From assembly GCA_023139025.1 (NCBI GenBank), contig JAGLOH010000064.1, forward strand, positions 1-8,851: 8,851 nucleotides of DNA. The letters are read 5' to 3'. This stretch comes from Candidatus Heimdallarchaeota archaeon. Lineage in GTDB: Archaea > Asgardarchaeota > Heimdallarchaeia > Heimdallarchaeales > Heimdallarchaeaceae. Below are positions 7,218 through 8,851 of the stretch, one piece after another. Both the position numbers and the translations under genes were made by a program. Within the stretch, counting starts at the first letter, position 1; every line of letters begins with the position of its first letter. Under the pieces are notes generated by a model. The model searched no databases, was not told where the DNA came from, and saw only the letters and a program-made list of their open reading frames with translations.

Positions 7218-8552
7218 ATGAGAAGAATGAAAATAGCTATGATAGGAACAGGATATGTTGGTCTGGTTACAGGAACTTGTTTTGCTAGCAAAGGTCATAA
7301 TGTAATCTGTGTTGATGTTATTGAAGATAAGATAAAGAAAATTAACGAAGGTATTGCTCCCATCTTTGAAGAAGGATTGGATGAAATGTTACAAACCATG
7401 GTGTCCAAAGGAAAAATAAAAGCTACACTTAACATGAGTGAAGCAATAGCAGAATCCGAATTAATCTATATCTGCGTTGGGACACCTACACGAGAAGACG
7501 GTGCTTATGATTATACTTTTCTAAAGGATGCAGCACAGAAAATAGGCGAAGAATTAGGCAAAACTGAACAATATAAGGTAGTTGCTGTAAAGAGTACATG
7601 CTCTCCTGGAACAACCGAGAACCTTGTTAAACCAATATTAGAAGAAACTAGTCAAAAGATCGTTGGAAAGGATTTTGGTTTAGGAATGAACCCTGAGTTT
7701 CTTAGAGAAGGGGTTGCTATCAGAGATTTTTTGGAACCAGATAGAATAGTAATTGGAGGGGTTGATAAGAAATCTCAGGAGATGATAGGAAAATCTTACA
7801 AAGACCTTGATAGCCCTATTCTCTATGTTGATCCAACATCTGCTGAAATGATAAAAATTGCTGCAAATTCCTTTTTGGCTATGAAAATCTCATTCATTAA
7901 TGAAATAGCAAATATTGCTGAAAAAATTGGGATTGATATAATAGACATTGCGAAAGGTATAGGTATGGATGACCGAATTTCAGACAAATTCTTAAGAGCT
8001 GGGCTTGGATATGGCGGTTCATGTTTCCCAAAAGATATTAGAGCTTTACATCATCAATCTGTTGAAATGAGTGTGCCTTCTGATTTACTTAAAGCTACCA
8101 TGCAAGTTAATGAAGCCCAACCATTTAGAGCAGCTCAGATATTAACTGAAGAAATGGAAGATAGAACTTTGGAAGATAAGAAAATCGCAATACTTGGTAT
8201 AGCTTTCAAACCTGATACAGATGATGTAAGAGAAGCAGTATCTATAACTTTAATCAACCATTTACTCGATAAAGGAGCTAAAGTTTTCGCTACTGATCCT
8301 AAAGCCATAAACAATTTTAAAGAAATCATAAGCCATGAGAATTTAACACTATCAAATAAGATTGAAGATATCCTAAACAGTGCAGATGCCTGTATTTTAG
8401 TTACCGAATGGAAAGAATATCTTGAATTAACTCCTGAATTATTTAAGAAACATATGAAAAATCCTCTACTTATTGACGGTAGAAGAACTCTTGATTATGA
8501 AAAATTCAGAGAAAAAGGAATAATATTTAGAAGCATAGGATTAGGGAAGTAA
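7218..8552 (+). CDS. UDP-glucose/GDP-mannose 6-dehydrogenase family protein
   Basis: This cytoplasmic NAD-dependent dehydrogenase oxidises the C6 hydroxyl of a nucleotide sugar in two steps, most likely UDP-glucose to UDP-glucuronate. The product is a precursor of surface polysaccharide or of the glycans on archaeal N-glycosylated proteins. It has 444 residues, normal for the family. The N-terminal Rossmann domain starts MKIAMIGTGYVGLVTGTC (GxGxxG at 10-15). VKSTCSPGTTENLV and MNPEFLREG (E160, E164) follow. The central helix has EMIKIAANS with K213, and the catalytic cysteine is C269 in GYGGSCFPKD. The C-terminal UDP-binding domain has ILGIAFKPDTDDVRE and ends with DGRRTLD. All key residues are present. 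ATG 7218 or ATG 7227 could be the start; neither has a Shine-Dalgarno site, which fits a leaderless mRNA. Exact substrate (UDP-glucose, UDP-GlcNAc, UDP-ManNAc or GDP-mannose) cannot be fixed from sequence alone, so no symbol is given. Confidence 0.93.
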   Translation: MRRMKIAMIGTGYVGLVTGTCFASKGHNVICVDVIEDKIKKINEGIAPIFEEGLDEMLQTMVSKGKIKATLNMSEAIAESELIYICVGTPTREDGAYDYTFLKDAAQKIGEELGKTEQYKVVAVKSTCSPGTTENLVKPILEETSQKIVGKDFGLGMNPEFLREGVAIRDFLEPDRIVIGGVDKKSQEMIGKSYKDLDSPILYVDPTSAEMIKIAANSFLAMKISFINEIANIAEKIGIDIIDIAKGIGMDDRISDKFLRAGLGYGGSCFPKDIRALHHQSVEMSVPSDLLKATMQVNEAQPFRAAQILTEEMEDRTLEDKKIAILGIAFKPDTDDVREAVSITLINHLLDKGAKVFATDPKAINNFKEIISHENLTLSNKIEDILNSADACILVTEWKEYLELTPELFKKHMKNPLLIDGRRTLDYEKFREKGIIFRSIGLGK

Positions 8553-8581
8553 AAAATTACTCCTCCCTATACTTTGTTTTT
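8544..8581. terminator. Shared terminator hairpin between convergent genes
   Basis: GGGA-AGTAA (8544-8552) pairs with TTACT (8557-8561) and, past a 2-base bulge, TCCC (8564-8567), around a loop AAAA. On the plus strand a T-rich stretch (8573-8581) follows. On the minus strand the six A at 8551-8556 become a T-run about ten bases after the stop codon of the nuclease gene. The element covers the dehydrogenase stop codon and abuts the other, so it may end both transcripts. Confidence 0.5.
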
Positions 8582-8851
8582 AAGTACTATTTCTTGATTG
8601 TATTTTGGTATGATAAGACCTTTATGTTCCTCTCTTGGAACTGTTCTATCAGGTGTATGAACCATCACTTTTTTACCACTCAATTTATCGATGAATTCAT
8701 TCAATGATTCTGAACTACTGTGTCCACTTATGTGAGCGGAAAATATATTTTGATGGTATCTCTTTTTAGCAATGGAATGACTGTTCTTGAGCGCAAAACC
8801 AAGTGTGTTGGGTGCTTGATACCCACAAATAAGTATACCTGTGTTTTCATC
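8567..8851 (-). CDS. Metallo-beta-lactamase/beta-CASP nuclease, C-terminal part (RNase J-like; 5' end outside window)
   Basis: An uninterrupted frame runs from the right edge to a TAG stop at 8567-8569 and gives the last 94 residues of a protein that begins outside the window. It has no internal start that matters. Residues 5-21 (GILICGYQAPNTLGFAL) match the beta-CASP 'GYQAxxTLG' strand. FSAHISGHSSSESLNEF (37-53) carries the SGH motif-B histidine (H44), and KVMVHT (61-66) the motif-C histidine (H65). The 21-residue spacing between these histidines is close to that in RNase J and CPSF-type nucleases. The end (GLIIPKYNQEIVL) resembles the C-terminal beta strands of RNase J-like enzymes. The protein would act in RNA processing or decay, but a few beta-CASP proteins cut DNA. 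It is convergent with the dehydrogenase, 14 bases between stops. Family is fairly sure; the RNase J versus CPSF branch is not. Confidence 0.7.
   Translation of the reverse strand, partial: DENTGILICGYQAPNTLGFALKNSHSIAKKRYHQNIFSAHISGHSSSESLNEFIDKLSGKKVMVHTPDRTVPREEHKGLIIPKYNQEIVLKNKV

Noticed and set aside
1..8851. tRNA, rRNA, CRISPR array, transposon or integrase
   Set aside because: No cloverleaf-like conserved blocks, regularly spaced repeats, terminal inverted repeats or recombinase motifs were seen by eye. A covariance-model scan would be needed to exclude small RNAs.

Overview
The window looks archaeal. It is strongly AT-rich (about one third G+C by eye), and its genes have TATA-like boxes with short or absent leaders. 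Shine-Dalgarno motifs are visible in front of only some genes. Secreted or membrane proteins carry signal or anchor helices and many N-glycosylation sequons. A large double-FtsX permease, a tandem-ATPase partner and a signal-peptide/C-terminal-anchor beta-rich protein together suggest an Asgard (Heimdall-type) genome. That placement is an inference: no rRNA or phylogenetic marker is present.

Layout. Bases 1-3042 (+) hold a very large FtsX/MacB-type ABC permease that is open at the left edge, so its true N-terminus lies outside the window. Seven bases later, 3050-4804 (+) encodes a single polypeptide with two MacB/LolD-type nucleotide-binding domains. The two genes form an operon and most likely one complete transporter: two FtsX cores in one chain and two ATPases in the other. 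A T-rich terminator and a fresh TATA-like promoter follow. Then 4908-5744 (+) encodes a secreted, beta-rich protein held by one C-terminal membrane helix. Its position just behind the transporter makes it a candidate extracytoplasmic partner or client, although it probably has its own promoter.

On the opposite strand, 5808-7145 (-) encodes an HD-domain phosphohydrolase of the SAMHD1/YwfO type, convergent with the secreted protein. It is divergent from 7218-8552 (+), a complete UDP-glucose/GDP-mannose 6-dehydrogenase that probably supplies UDP-uronic acid for surface glycans. The short gap between these two genes holds one AT-rich TATA-like element that could serve both. Overlapping it is an ordered set of repeats: an 8-bp inverted repeat enclosing two copies of TCTGGAC spaced one helical turn apart. 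This is a good operator candidate.

At the right edge, 8567-8851 (-) is the C-terminal end of a metallo-beta-lactamase/beta-CASP (RNase J-like) nuclease. It is convergent with the dehydrogenase, with only 14 bases between the stop codons, and a shared hairpin spans the ends.

No tRNA, rRNA, CRISPR array, insertion sequence or integrase was seen. No gene-free stretch exceeds about 105 bases.
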